A stretch of DNA of 64,000 nt from Ferrimicrobium sp. (GCF_027364955.1 NZ_DAHXOI010000003.1:62001-126000), one strand, 5' to 3'. Counted from the stretch's first letter, positions 1 through 8,260 are shown. The notes: generated from the letters alone by a model not told the origin. Translations and numbers: made by a program.

Positions 1-502
1 CGATGATCGGATAGAAGCTCTCCAGCTGCACCCTCGGTCGCGACGGATCCTTCGCCATATCATCGGCCAGCCGAAGTCGGATCGCATCGTCAAAGTAGGG
101 ACTCGCCTCAAACGATACTACTTCATCAAGCCCGAGCTCGCCCCCCTGCTCGACAAGGGTGGCGCGGGACTCCCGAGAGAGGCGTCCCCAATAGCGCGAA
201 TCTGTCCTCACGAGATAGCGCTTTGCCGTCACGTGCAATCCGATCAGTTGACCAACACGCTCCGAAAACCCCATTGCACGTGCGAGCCGGGAACCATCGC
301 TTGCGTGTTGCGCCTCCGTCGACCCAGATGGCCAACCGAGATCGTGCAGCAGACCCGCAACCGCCAGCTCGGCGTCGTCGCTGTCATCCCGGAGCAGCTG
401 TGCTGTCTGACAGAGATGATCGATCAGGGGGAGCTCTTCACCAAAAGTACCCAATAACCTCGGTTCGTTGAGGAGCTCGAGCACCGAACGCGCGCTCATC
501 AT
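1..502 (-). CDS. PhnZ-like HD-domain di-iron oxygenase (partial, C-terminus beyond the window)
   Basis: The visible 167 residues match the phosphonate-operon HD family (PhnZ and relatives), which uses a mixed-valence di-iron site to cleave the C-P bond of hydroxylated aminophosphonates. Metal-ligand candidates are H29, H53, D54, H66, H90 and D147; their spacing agrees with PhnZ as remembered (H34, H58, D59, H80, H104, D161) apart from a shorter segment before H66. The family hallmark HVTAKRYL is at 90-97. The PhnZ substrate-loop Tyr-x-x-Glu reads T19-F-G-E22, so the tyrosine is replaced. The gene follows the transporter ATPase by 6 bp, in the same operon. A non-oxygenase HD phosphohydrolase is possible but less likely in this setting. 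Confidence 0.8.
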   Translation of the reverse strand, partial: MMSARSVLELLNEPRLLGTFGEELPLIDHLCQTAQLLRDDSDDAELAVAGLLHDLGWPSGSTEAQHASDGSRLARAMGFSERVGQLIGLHVTAKRYLVRTDSRYWGRLSRESRATLVEQGGELGLDEVVSFEASPYFDDAIRLRLADDMAKDPSRPRVQLESFYPII

Positions 503-508
503 CGGGTC

Positions 509-1594
509 CTAGTCCGACTCGGCGAACTCAGGAACCGGCCCGCCCACCCTGTCTTCCGCTAACACCAACAGGGTTGGCCCACGCTGGAAGACCTCGACCC
601 GATCGCCAACACTCAGAGCGATTGACTCCTCCGGCGAGACGGCTACTACCACCCTGGATCCGTCGATTCCCTGGACATGGGCGGCGAAACTCGAACCCAG
701 AAAGGACATCTCCACTAAGTGGCACCCACCATCGGCTGTCACTCGAACCCCCAACTGCTCGGGACGGACCAAGACGGCCACCTGTCCACCAACCGTCAGA
801 GGTCCCCCAATCGAGAAGGCACCAAACCCTGGGGTGAGCACCGTCGAATCACGCGTAACGGTGCCATGGATCCGATTCACCTTCCCGACGAACTCGGCGA
901 CGAACTCAGTGGCCGGTGCGGCGTAGATCTCCGCTGGCGTCCCTAATTGCTCAAGTACGCCACGGTTCATGACCCCAATCCGATCCGCGATGGCGAGTGC
1001 CTCTTCTTGATCGTGGGTCACGAAGATGGTAGCGATTCCCACTTCCTTTTGCACTCTGCGGATCTCTTCCCGCAGACTCACCCGCACCTTGGCATCGAGT
1101 GCCGATAGTGGCTCATCGAGCAAGAGGACGGCCGGTTCGATCGCGAGGGCGCGGGCAAGGGCGACCCGCTGCTGTTGTCCACCGGAAAGCTGGTGCGCAA
1201 AGCGCTCGCCGAGATCTCCAAGCCCTACAAGGTCGAGTAGGTCACGGGAGCGCTCCCGCCGTTTGCTTGCTGGGACATGGCGAATCTTGAGGCCGAATTC
1301 GATGTTCTGTGCAGCCGTTAGGTGTGGGAAAAGGCTGTACTGCTGGAAGACGATCCCCATGTTACGCTTCGCGGTCGGCTGGAGCGTGATATCCTGCTCA
1401 TCCACGAATACTCGGCCTCCATCCAAGCGTTCCAGTCCGGCCACCGATCGAAGCGCTGTCGTCTTACCACATCCGGAGGGACCCAGTAGTACGACCAGTT
1501 CACCAGCTTGTATCCGCAAGGAGAAGCCATCGAGCGCATGCATCGTACCGTAGTACTTCTCTAATCCCTCAAGCCGAAGTTCACCCCGTGACAC
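509..1594 (-). CDS. ABC transporter ATPase, PotA/PhnT type (phosphonate uptake candidate)
   Basis: Cytoplasmic ATPase of 361 residues that would energise the two permeases encoded upstream. Walker A is GPSGCGKTT at 38-46, followed by the signature LSGGQQQR, Walker B LLLDEPLSALD and the H-loop FVTHD. A C-terminal extension of about 120 residues fits a TOBE regulatory domain, as in polyamine, iron and aminoethylphosphonate importers. The GTG start was chosen because AGGAGG lies about 5 bases upstream; a longer reading with 21 extra residues has no such site. It overlaps the upstream permease by 14 bp. The substrate is inferred from neighbouring phosphonate-type enzymes, not from this protein. 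Confidence 0.9.
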   Translation of the reverse strand: MSRGELRLEGLEKYYGTMHALDGFSLRIQAGELVVLLGPSGCGKTTALRSVAGLERLDGGRVFVDEQDITLQPTAKRNMGIVFQQYSLFPHLTAAQNIEFGLKIRHVPASKRRERSRDLLDLVGLGDLGERFAHQLSGGQQQRVALARALAIEPAVLLLDEPLSALDAKVRVSLREEIRRVQKEVGIATIFVTHDQEEALAIADRIGVMNRGVLEQLGTPAEIYAAPATEFVAEFVGKVNRIHGTVTRDSTVLTPGFGAFSIGGPLTVGGQVAVLVRPEQLGVRVTADGGCHLVEMSFLGSSFAAHVQGIDGSRVVVAVSPEESIALSVGDRVEVFQRGPTLLVLAEDRVGGPVPEFAESD

Positions 1595-2411
1595 GCATCC
1601 TCCTTGTTTTTTTGGTACGACCACCACCGAAGATGGTGACCAACGAGAGCGGTACAAAAGCCACTAACAGTGCGACTAGGGAGACCGCAACCGCCTCAGC
1701 TGCTGCCGTGAGACCGATCTGCACGATATAGACGGGAAAGGTGTTGAAACTGAGGAGAGAAGCCACCACGAACTCGCCTAGCGCATAAGCGCCAGCCAGA
1801 ATAAGGGCTCCCACCATTCCAGCGCGAAGGTTCGGCAACAATACCCCCACCAGCGTGCGAGTCCAGCTTGCACCCAACGACTGCGACGCCTCAACAAGGG
1901 TGTTGACATCTAGCGACCGAACAGCGGTATCGAAGGTTCGATAGCTATAGGGAAGGGCAAGCATCACATAGATCGGTGCCAGAATAAATGGAGAGGTCAG
2001 AATCAGGTTCAAGATACTGTGATAGGCCCCCAACAGCCCGAGAACGACGACGACAGAAGGTACGCCAAGTGGTACGATACTGAGCGCATCAAGGAGGCCT
2101 CTGAGCTTAGGTATCCGCACGGTCACCCAGATGGAGGTGGGTATGACCAACAGTCCCGTGAGGATCACGGTCGCAATGGCCACTTGGAACGACAACCAAA
2201 GCGATGAGCGGAAGTTCGGATCATCAAAAAGCGAGCGATACGCTGAGAAGGTGATATGGTTGTGGACCCCAAGGACTGAGTACCGCGCCGACGCAAGAAT
2301 GGGAATCAAAAAAAATGCACCCACCAAGATCAGCACAACGGCACGGAAAACTCGTCCGATACCGGCTTGTCGAAGATGGAGACCGTCGCCTCCGGGAGTT
2401 ACCGCAACCAA
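1581..2411 (-). CDS. ABC transporter permease, second subunit
   Basis: Integral membrane protein of 276 residues with about six hydrophobic segments and the EAA loop that docks to the ATPase, seen as EASQSLGASWTRTLV near residue 170. It resembles PotC/PhnV-type permeases of the binding-protein-dependent importer class. The TTG start is preceded by GAGGAGG at 8 bases and overlaps the end of the first permease by 13 bp, so translation is probably coupled. The C-terminus likewise overlaps the ATPase gene. With the other permease it forms a heterodimeric channel. Confidence 0.9.
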   Translation of the reverse strand: MVAVTPGGDGLHLRQAGIGRVFRAVVLILVGAFFLIPILASARYSVLGVHNHITFSAYRSLFDDPNFRSSLWLSFQVAIATVILTGLLVIPTSIWVTVRIPKLRGLLDALSIVPLGVPSVVVVLGLLGAYHSILNLILTSPFILAPIYVMLALPYSYRTFDTAVRSLDVNTLVEASQSLGASWTRTLVGVLLPNLRAGMVGALILAGAYALGEFVVASLLSFNTFPVYIVQIGLTAAAEAVAVSLVALLVAFVPLSLVTIFGGGRTKKTRRMRVTG

Positions 2412-3304
2412 CGCGAAGCCCTCCTCTGGCTCAGTACGTAGACGGTAGCCGCGAGCGCGACCACGATGATCATCCCGAGCCCCAACGCATTGCCGAGATT
2501 CCCTTGGCCAGCGGCGACATTTCCCGAGATGAGACTGCCGATCTGAATGGGTACGAGCGGCAATGTCCCAGACGTCAGCGCCTCAGCGGTCGCATAGGCC
2601 GCAAACGCGTCGGCGAAGATCACCACAGTACCCGACAGAATCGCGGGTAATAGTATCGGTAAACCAATCGACCACCAGAAGCGTGTCTTGGAGGCCCCCA
2701 ACGAACGTGCCGCTTCGACCCAGGCGGATTTGATGTTTTGGATCGGTCCTAACATCACCAGGATCATGACCGGAATCAGGAAGTACTGGTAGACAATGAT
2801 GAGTCCAACGACCGAATACAGCGAGAAGCCATGGGCGTAGAGATTGATACCCATACCGGAGAGGATCTTGGTGACGATCCCAAAATTGCCAAGTGTGGCG
2901 ATGAAGGCGAAGGCGAGCGGGACGCCTCCGGTATTGGCAAGCACACTTGAGCTCGACTGGACTAGCGCACGCGGACGACCCCGCGTCGCAGCAACCGCTA
3001 ACGCCGCGACAAACCCAACGACAACCGCGATCAGCGTGCTGCCAATGGAGAGTTCGAAGGAAGCGACATAGGAGTGCAAGTAGGGACCCGAAAATGCCAG
3101 GCGCAGATTCGCCAGCGTCGGCTTACCACTATCCGACTCAAAGGCTCCCACCAGCACCGACACCGCTGGGATAATGAGAAAGACGGCCAGAAACAAGAGG
3201 TACGGGACGACCCCACCGTAGCGCCGCAATTGACGTCGTGGTCGGATCGCGGGAGGAGAGCTGGGGGAACTCTCCTCCCGATTGCGGGTAAGCGTTGAGA
3301 CCAT
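2399..3304 (-). CDS. ABC transporter permease, first subunit
   Basis: Integral membrane protein of 301 residues. The N-terminal 35 residues are polar and Ser/Arg/Pro rich, followed by about six membrane segments. The EAA loop is EAARSLGASKTRFWW near residue 195. It pairs with the second permease. The ATG start overlaps the binding-protein stop codon by one base (TGATG). The first 97 bases of this gene belong to a 1,249-bp segment repeated upstream, so a truncated duplicate of its start exists at 4702-4798. Confidence 0.9.
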   Translation of the reverse strand: MVSTLTRNREESSPSSPPAIRPRRQLRRYGGVVPYLLFLAVFLIIPAVSVLVGAFESDSGKPTLANLRLAFSGPYLHSYVASFELSIGSTLIAVVVGFVAALAVAATRGRPRALVQSSSSVLANTGGVPLAFAFIATLGNFGIVTKILSGMGINLYAHGFSLYSVVGLIIVYQYFLIPVMILVMLGPIQNIKSAWVEAARSLGASKTRFWWSIGLPILLPAILSGTVVIFADAFAAYATAEALTSGTLPLVPIQIGSLISGNVAAGQGNLGNALGLGMIIVVALAATVYVLSQRRASRWLR

Positions 3305-4456
3305 CAGACCTTTGGCCAGTTAGCGAGGATCACGGTCTGTGCGGCGTTGAGCTGTGCCTGGCTTGGGAAGACAGGTGTACCGCTCACCGGTGGCACCGCG
3401 GCAAGGTAGGTCTTGTTGACGGTCCCTTCCTTGATCATCGAGCTCAGTCGGATTGGATCGGTGTATCCCTTCAACCAGAGGTTTTGGCCCGTGTTCGAGT
3501 AGAGATACTCTTCCCAGAGGCGGGCAGCTGCTGGATGCGGAGCATACTTGGCGATCGCTTGGGCATAATAGGAGGCGTAGTGCACACCCTTGGGAATGAC
3601 GACTTTCCAATCGATCTTACCCTTGAGCGCGTTCTCATAGGCGACGTTCAAGTAGTCCCAGTCGATGTTGACCTTGACCTCCCCGGAGCCAATCGTGGCC
3701 GCCGAAGATTGTACAGGAATGAAGTTACCGATCGCTTTGAGGTGCTCAAAGTACTTGATACCCGGCATGATGTTGCTGTAGGATCCACCATTGCCAAGTG
3801 CCGCTGCGATCACGCCCGAGAAGGCGGCTCCGGCATCCTCTGGATCTCCATCGAGTGCGACCCCACCATGGAAGGCAGGATTGGTCAGGCTTGCAAAGCT
3901 CGTCACCGGGGTCTTTGTAAGGGCAGCATTGTACCCAATGGAGATATAGCCGCCATAGTCGCAGAACCACTGGCCAGAAGCAGACTTGCAATCAGCCGGG
4001 ATCTGATTCCAGTCTTGGACCTTGTAGTTGGCGAAGAGGCCCTTCTTCGCACCTGTAACGGCAAAGGGAATGCCCACATCAACCACGTCTGCTGACCGCG
4101 AGGAGCCCTTCAACGTAGACAAACCATCGATCTCGGTAGCAGAAGAAGCTTCTGGGCTCACGTCAGTAATTTTGATCCCATACTTCTTCTGGAAATCGGT
4201 CATGATCTGGCCATAGTTGGCCCAGTCGTCAGGCAGTGCCGTCACGGTCAACGCACCCTCTGCCTTGGCCGCCTTGACGAGATTCGCCATCCCACCACAA
4301 GCAGCAAGCGAGGAACAGGTTGCGTAGTCGACTGCCTTGCTTGATGTGTTGGCACTGGTACTCGCACTCGATGAGCTTCCGCAAGCGCTAAGCAGCACCG
4401 CTGCCGCGCCTACCATCGCTACTCCAATCTTCATTGCCTTCAAAGCTGACTCCTTT
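3208..4456. repeat. 1,249-bp direct repeat, copy A (binding-protein gene plus permease start)
   Basis: This segment recurs at a constant offset of 1,494 bases. The boundaries were read by eye: the match begins at CGACCCC and ends inside the T run just upstream of the Shine-Dalgarno. The binding protein and several other-frame translations are identical between copies, so nucleotide identity is essentially complete. It contains the whole binding-protein gene and the first 97 bases of the permease gene. Confidence 0.95.
3304..4443 (-). CDS. Extracellular solute-binding lipoprotein of ABC transporter, copy 1
   Basis: Predicted lipoprotein of 379 residues: a hydrophobic signal ending in the lipobox LSAC, acylated at C21, then a Ser/Thr/Ala-rich tether. 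The mature part fits the type 2 periplasmic-binding fold used for iron, polyamine and aminoethylphosphonate importers. The TTG start lies 6 bases after AAAGGAG; an internal ATG three codons later is the alternative. It is directly followed by the permeases, so this is the copy linked to the complete transporter. The identical protein is encoded again at 4798-5937 under a different upstream sequence. The exact ligand is unproven; a phosphonate is inferred from the neighbours. Confidence 0.9.
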   Translation of the reverse strand: MKAMKIGVAMVGAAAVLLSACGSSSSASTSANTSSKAVDYATCSSLAACGGMANLVKAAKAEGALTVTALPDDWANYGQIMTDFQKKYGIKITDVSPEASSATEIDGLSTLKGSSRSADVVDVGIPFAVTGAKKGLFANYKVQDWNQIPADCKSASGQWFCDYGGYISIGYNAALTKTPVTSFASLTNPAFHGGVALDGDPEDAGAAFSGVIAAALGNGGSYSNIMPGIKYFEHLKAIGNFIPVQSSAATIGSGEVKVNIDWDYLNVAYENALKGKIDWKVVIPKGVHYASYYAQAIAKYAPHPAAARLWEEYLYSNTGQNLWLKGYTDPIRLSSMIKEGTVNKTYLAAVPPVSGTPVFPSQAQLNAAQTVILANWPKV

Positions 4457-4701
4457 TTTGCATGTGATCACTCATTGCATCACAACCTACGAGAGCGAAG
4501 AGAACGCCGAGTCTCGGTTGTACCAACGCTTGGTGAACGACAACCAAACTTTTAGAACCACCTTCGGCACTGCGGAGATATCTGCTGGCTTCATCACAAC
4601 ATCGAATTCCGATCGGGTTCGACAGTATGATGGTACTAGTACGTCGCGATCCCATGTTTGCACGCCACTGAGGCCATCTCCTGGTTGCAGTACCCCAGTA
4701 G
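4457..4701. other. 245-bp unique spacer between the two direct repeats
   Basis: No convincing gene. It is upstream DNA for binding-protein copy 1 and unlike the sequence upstream of copy 2, so the two copies probably have different promoters. No transposase remnant, inverted repeat or terminator is obvious. Its right edge joins the truncated permease start. Confidence 0.6.
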
Positions 4702-4798
4702 CGACCCCACCGTAGCGCCGCAATTGACGTCGTGGTCGGATCGCGGGAGGAGAGCTGGGGGAACTCTCCTCCCGATTGCGGGTAAGCGTTGAGACCAT
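4487..4798 (-). pseudogene. Truncated permease start fused to unrelated sequence
   Basis: The first 32 codons (to about 4702) equal the N-terminus of the complete permease. The reading frame then runs into the unique spacer and stops after 103 codons with no membrane segments. Its start overlaps the stop of binding-protein copy 2 by one base, just as in the intact operon. It is a by-product of the duplication and cannot encode a channel. A short translated peptide is possible because the coupling signal is intact. Confidence 0.85.
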
Positions 4799-5950
4799 CA
4801 GACCTTTGGCCAGTTAGCGAGGATCACGGTCTGTGCGGCGTTGAGCTGTGCCTGGCTTGGGAAGACAGGTGTACCGCTCACCGGTGGCACCGCGGCAAGG
4901 TAGGTCTTGTTGACGGTCCCTTCCTTGATCATCGAGCTCAGTCGGATTGGATCGGTGTATCCCTTCAACCAGAGGTTTTGGCCCGTGTTCGAGTAGAGAT
5001 ACTCTTCCCAGAGGCGGGCAGCTGCTGGATGCGGAGCATACTTGGCGATCGCTTGGGCATAATAGGAGGCGTAGTGCACACCCTTGGGAATGACGACTTT
5101 CCAATCGATCTTACCCTTGAGCGCGTTCTCATAGGCGACGTTCAAGTAGTCCCAGTCGATGTTGACCTTGACCTCCCCGGAGCCAATCGTGGCCGCCGAA
5201 GATTGTACAGGAATGAAGTTACCGATCGCTTTGAGGTGCTCAAAGTACTTGATACCCGGCATGATGTTGCTGTAGGATCCACCATTGCCAAGTGCCGCTG
5301 CGATCACGCCCGAGAAGGCGGCTCCGGCATCCTCTGGATCTCCATCGAGTGCGACCCCACCATGGAAGGCAGGATTGGTCAGGCTTGCAAAGCTCGTCAC
5401 CGGGGTCTTTGTAAGGGCAGCATTGTACCCAATGGAGATATAGCCGCCATAGTCGCAGAACCACTGGCCAGAAGCAGACTTGCAATCAGCCGGGATCTGA
5501 TTCCAGTCTTGGACCTTGTAGTTGGCGAAGAGGCCCTTCTTCGCACCTGTAACGGCAAAGGGAATGCCCACATCAACCACGTCTGCTGACCGCGAGGAGC
5601 CCTTCAACGTAGACAAACCATCGATCTCGGTAGCAGAAGAAGCTTCTGGGCTCACGTCAGTAATTTTGATCCCATACTTCTTCTGGAAATCGGTCATGAT
5701 CTGGCCATAGTTGGCCCAGTCGTCAGGCAGTGCCGTCACGGTCAACGCACCCTCTGCCTTGGCCGCCTTGACGAGATTCGCCATCCCACCACAAGCAGCA
5801 AGCGAGGAACAGGTTGCGTAGTCGACTGCCTTGCTTGATGTGTTGGCACTGGTACTCGCACTCGATGAGCTTCCGCAAGCGCTAAGCAGCACCGCTGCCG
5901 CGCCTACCATCGCTACTCCAATCTTCATTGCCTTCAAAGCTGACTCCTTT
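4702..5950. repeat. 1,249-bp direct repeat, copy B
   Basis: Second copy of the segment at 3208-4456, in the same orientation. Its right end, at TCCTTT, meets unique sequence that leads into the divergent flavin oxidoreductase gene. Its left end meets the unique 245-bp spacer. Because the spacer is not part of the repeat, this is not a simple back-to-back tandem duplication. Confidence 0.95.
4798..5937 (-). CDS. Extracellular solute-binding lipoprotein of ABC transporter, copy 2
   Basis: Identical in protein sequence to the 3304-4443 copy: 379 residues, lipobox cysteine at C21, type 2 binding-protein fold. It differs in context: upstream it faces the flavin oxidoreductase across a divergent intergenic region, downstream it runs into a truncated permease. 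A TATAAA box overlaps the AAAGGAG Shine-Dalgarno of this copy only. This copy may be the one co-regulated with the catabolic genes, while copy 1 supplies the transporter operon; that division is inference. The absence of any protein difference points to a recent event or to an assembly artefact. Confidence 0.9.
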   Translation of the reverse strand: MKAMKIGVAMVGAAAVLLSACGSSSSASTSANTSSKAVDYATCSSLAACGGMANLVKAAKAEGALTVTALPDDWANYGQIMTDFQKKYGIKITDVSPEASSATEIDGLSTLKGSSRSADVVDVGIPFAVTGAKKGLFANYKVQDWNQIPADCKSASGQWFCDYGGYISIGYNAALTKTPVTSFASLTNPAFHGGVALDGDPEDAGAAFSGVIAAALGNGGSYSNIMPGIKYFEHLKAIGNFIPVQSSAATIGSGEVKVNIDWDYLNVAYENALKGKIDWKVVIPKGVHYASYYAQAIAKYAPHPAAARLWEEYLYSNTGQNLWLKGYTDPIRLSSMIKEGTVNKTYLAAVPPVSGTPVFPSQAQLNAAQTVILANWPKV

Positions 5951-6097
5951 ATACGTCACTAATTGGTTATGTTCCGTGAGAGACACTACGACGACAAGAA
6001 GAACTCCAGCCCATCATCGGTGGACAGACAGGTGAACACAAAGAGAACTTTGATGTTGCGTCGGTCAGAGGACCAGGGCCTCACGTACACTGACACC

Positions 6098-7195
6098 ATG
6101 AAGGTAGTTGTCGTTGGTGCAGGCATACTGGGAACTTGGATGGCCATCCACCTGGTCGAGCAGGGACACTCAGTGCTCCATCTCGAACGCGATAATCAAC
6201 CACAGAGTGCGAGCATCCGCAATCTCGGCCTCATTTGGATCTCCGGTCGCGAGGCTGGCGTCGAACTCGACACCGCGCTCTCCGCCAGAGATCGATGGTG
6301 TCGACAACAGGCACTCTGGCCAGAACTCCCATTGAGAACTGCGGGGTCGCTCACTATGGCGCCAATCGAGGCTGACGTGGCCGCCTTAGAGGCTGCCGTC
6401 GCACTCCCTGACGCTCCTACCCGTGGATTCACACTCCTTGGCAACAAAGAGCTTCTTTACCGCTACGGCATCAAAGCACCAACTACGCTTGGACTCTTCT
6501 GTTCCATGGATGCAATCACCGAACCACGTTCGCTCCTGACAATCCTGCGAGAGAGACTCGCACTTGATCCGAACTATCGCTATCGTGCCAATGCGGAGGT
6601 GATCTACTGCCACGAAGAGGAGCTGGAGTTGATCAACCATACTCGCATTCCCTTTGACTACGTCTTCTTTGCCACAGGAGTGAGTGACCTTCGAAGCTTC
6701 GGGTTCAATGCCTCCGAGAGGCTCACTCGCACTCAACTGCAGATGCTCCAGACTGCTGGCCATGCGAGAACACTCCCACCGGCGATCGCAGATACCGACT
6801 CTTTTCGCTATTACCCCGCCTTCACATCGCTGCGCTCAATGCTGGCGCCACAGGAGCCGGTTGCTGGCCGTTACGGAGCTCAACTCCTCCTCGCACAACG
6901 AAGCGATGGTTCCCTCACTATTGGCGACACCCACGAGGAGTATGGTTCACCCTTCCTGGACTCAGTCATTGAGACCCATCTTGTAGAACGAGCTAGAACA
7001 GTTTTGGGCCAAGAGATTGCCCCCACCGCCCAGCGATGGCAGGGAGTCTATTCGCGACTCGTGCCTGGCGATGAGGCCGTCTACTTCTCCGAACAGGTAA
7101 GGTCAAACGCAAGATGGGTGACTGGCCTCGGAGGCAGAGGCATGACGATATCGCCCCAGGCCGCCTATGAGGCCGTAGAGGAGGCGCTCCGATGA
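6098..7195 (+). CDS. FAD-dependent DAO-family oxidoreductase of phosphonate operons
   Basis: Flavoenzyme of 365 residues with the dinucleotide-binding motif GAGILG at 7-12 right after the start, followed by a glutamate-containing strand end (HLERD). The family is D-amino-acid oxidase/glycine oxidase like, and one branch of it recurs in phosphonate operons beside HD and PhnX-like proteins. The likely reaction is oxidative deamination of aminoethylphosphonate or an N-methyl derivative to phosphonoacetaldehyde. The start was placed at the ATG opening the Rossmann strand; a 45-residue longer reading adds only polar sequence. No Shine-Dalgarno is visible, and a TACACT box lies 6 bases upstream, so a leaderless mRNA is possible. 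It overlaps the HAD gene by 4 bp (ATGA). Confidence 0.8.
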   Translation: MKVVVVGAGILGTWMAIHLVEQGHSVLHLERDNQPQSASIRNLGLIWISGREAGVELDTALSARDRWCRQQALWPELPLRTAGSLTMAPIEADVAALEAAVALPDAPTRGFTLLGNKELLYRYGIKAPTTLGLFCSMDAITEPRSLLTILRERLALDPNYRYRANAEVIYCHEEELELINHTRIPFDYVFFATGVSDLRSFGFNASERLTRTQLQMLQTAGHARTLPPAIADTDSFRYYPAFTSLRSMLAPQEPVAGRYGAQLLLAQRSDGSLTIGDTHEEYGSPFLDSVIETHLVERARTVLGQEIAPTAQRWQGVYSRLVPGDEAVYFSEQVRSNARWVTGLGGRGMTISPQAAYEAVEEALR

Positions 7196-7875
7196 TGGAG
7201 CCGCACTATGAACTGAGGAACGTGGAGCTTGTCTGCTTTGATATGGCTGGCACTACCGTGCAGGATGCTGGTCGAGTCCTTGAGGTATTCGATCGTGCGA
7301 TCCTCGAGATCGAAGGTCGTCAGCCAACCGACGAGGAACGCGCCTACGTAGCAAGAACGATGGGGCAGTCAAAGATAGAAGTCTTCAGCGCGTTGCTCCA
7401 TAGTGACGTAAAGGCCATCCAGGCAACTCAAGCGTTTGAACGTTACTATCGCGAAGCCGTGGAAGCATCTGGAGTCGAGGAGATACCTGGTGCGACAGAC
7501 CTTCTTCGACGGCTTCACCACCAGGGTATCCGTGTCTTCTTGACGACCGGTTTCGCTGCCGTGACTCAGGAGCTGCTGATCGACAAGCTCGGCTGGGCCC
7601 CGTTCATTGATGGGGCACTCTGCCCCACCGAACAGCTTCGCGGGCGTCCATATCCGGACATGCTCTTAGCGGCGTCGTTGGCCGCACAAGTGACGAGCAT
7701 GGCGCAGGTGGTGTCTGTAGGCGATACCACAATGGATGCAACCTCTGGCAGAAACTCCGCCGTCGGCGCGGTGATCGGCGTCCTGACAGGGGGGTTCTCC
7801 GAGGAGGCACTGCGCCAAGCTGGTGCACACCGGGTGCTCCCTAGCGTTGCCAATCTAGCCCTTACCCCAGGCTAG
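7192..7875 (+). CDS. PhnX-like HAD hydrolase (phosphonoacetaldehyde hydrolase candidate)
   Basis: HAD-superfamily protein of 227 residues. The nucleophile loop is D17-M-A19-G-T-T; alanine at the +2 position, where phosphatases carry aspartate, is the phosphonatase hallmark. K61 in MGQSKIEVF aligns with the position of the Schiff-base lysine of Bacillus PhnX (K53, from memory, in MGLLKIDHV). The acidic motif VGDTTMDA is near residue 180. The predicted reaction is phosphonoacetaldehyde to acetaldehyde and phosphate, using the product of the overlapping flavin oxidoreductase. It is shorter than classical PhnX (about 267). The PhnX-like subfamily has been annotated as of uncertain reaction, so specificity needs proof. 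Confidence 0.8.
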   Translation: MMEPHYELRNVELVCFDMAGTTVQDAGRVLEVFDRAILEIEGRQPTDEERAYVARTMGQSKIEVFSALLHSDVKAIQATQAFERYYREAVEASGVEEIPGATDLLRRLHHQGIRVFLTTGFAAVTQELLIDKLGWAPFIDGALCPTEQLRGRPYPDMLLAASLAAQVTSMAQVVSVGDTTMDATSGRNSAVGAVIGVLTGGFSEEALRQAGAHRVLPSVANLALTPG

Positions 7876-8260
7876 AAAATGGAGTCCGTGAAAGCTAGTC
7901 GTGCCCACGCGAGTCCCCTTAGGGGATCCATTCGCATTCACTAAAGCTCTGTACCGACTGTCTGATACCGCCTACTAGGCACAACCAGCACTAGGAACGC
8001 GCCTAATGTCACATCGACCTATCCCCAAATGGCGCGCCGCCACCCGACTTCTGGGTCATCCTCGACGAGCGATGAACCATCCTACGCGCCAATCGCACAA
8101 CCCCGACTAGATCCTTCGCTACCCCATCGCGGTGACCAAACTCTTTTGAGGCCACCGGTGATCATTTACGCAACGACCGATGGCCCTCCTCTCATCTAAC
8201 CAGAGGGCACCAATGGAGACGTGAACCTAGGTCAGACGCTCCGCAAATTCGCGGCCTTCA
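7876..8260. other. Intergenic region between convergent genes, no gene seen
   Basis: About 385 bases separating the HAD hydrolase and the semialdehyde dehydrogenase, which converge here. A short palindrome, TCCCCTTAGGGGA, lies near 7915, too small and without a T tract to be a convincing terminator. No conserved open frame is recognised. Confidence 0.5.

Noticed and set aside
3295-4095. Plus-strand open frame of 266 codons, repeated at 4789-5589
   Set aside because: It is antisense to the binding-protein gene in both repeats, lacks a ribosome site and has no family features. Its presence twice only reflects the duplication.
4457-4520. CRP-like pairing TGTGA and TCACA upstream of binding-protein copy 1
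   Set aside because: The halves are 12 bases apart rather than 6, and the region is part of a rearranged spacer.
7876-8260. Riboswitch or small RNA in the convergent gap
   Set aside because: Only a 13-base palindrome is visible; no conserved riboswitch core could be recognised.
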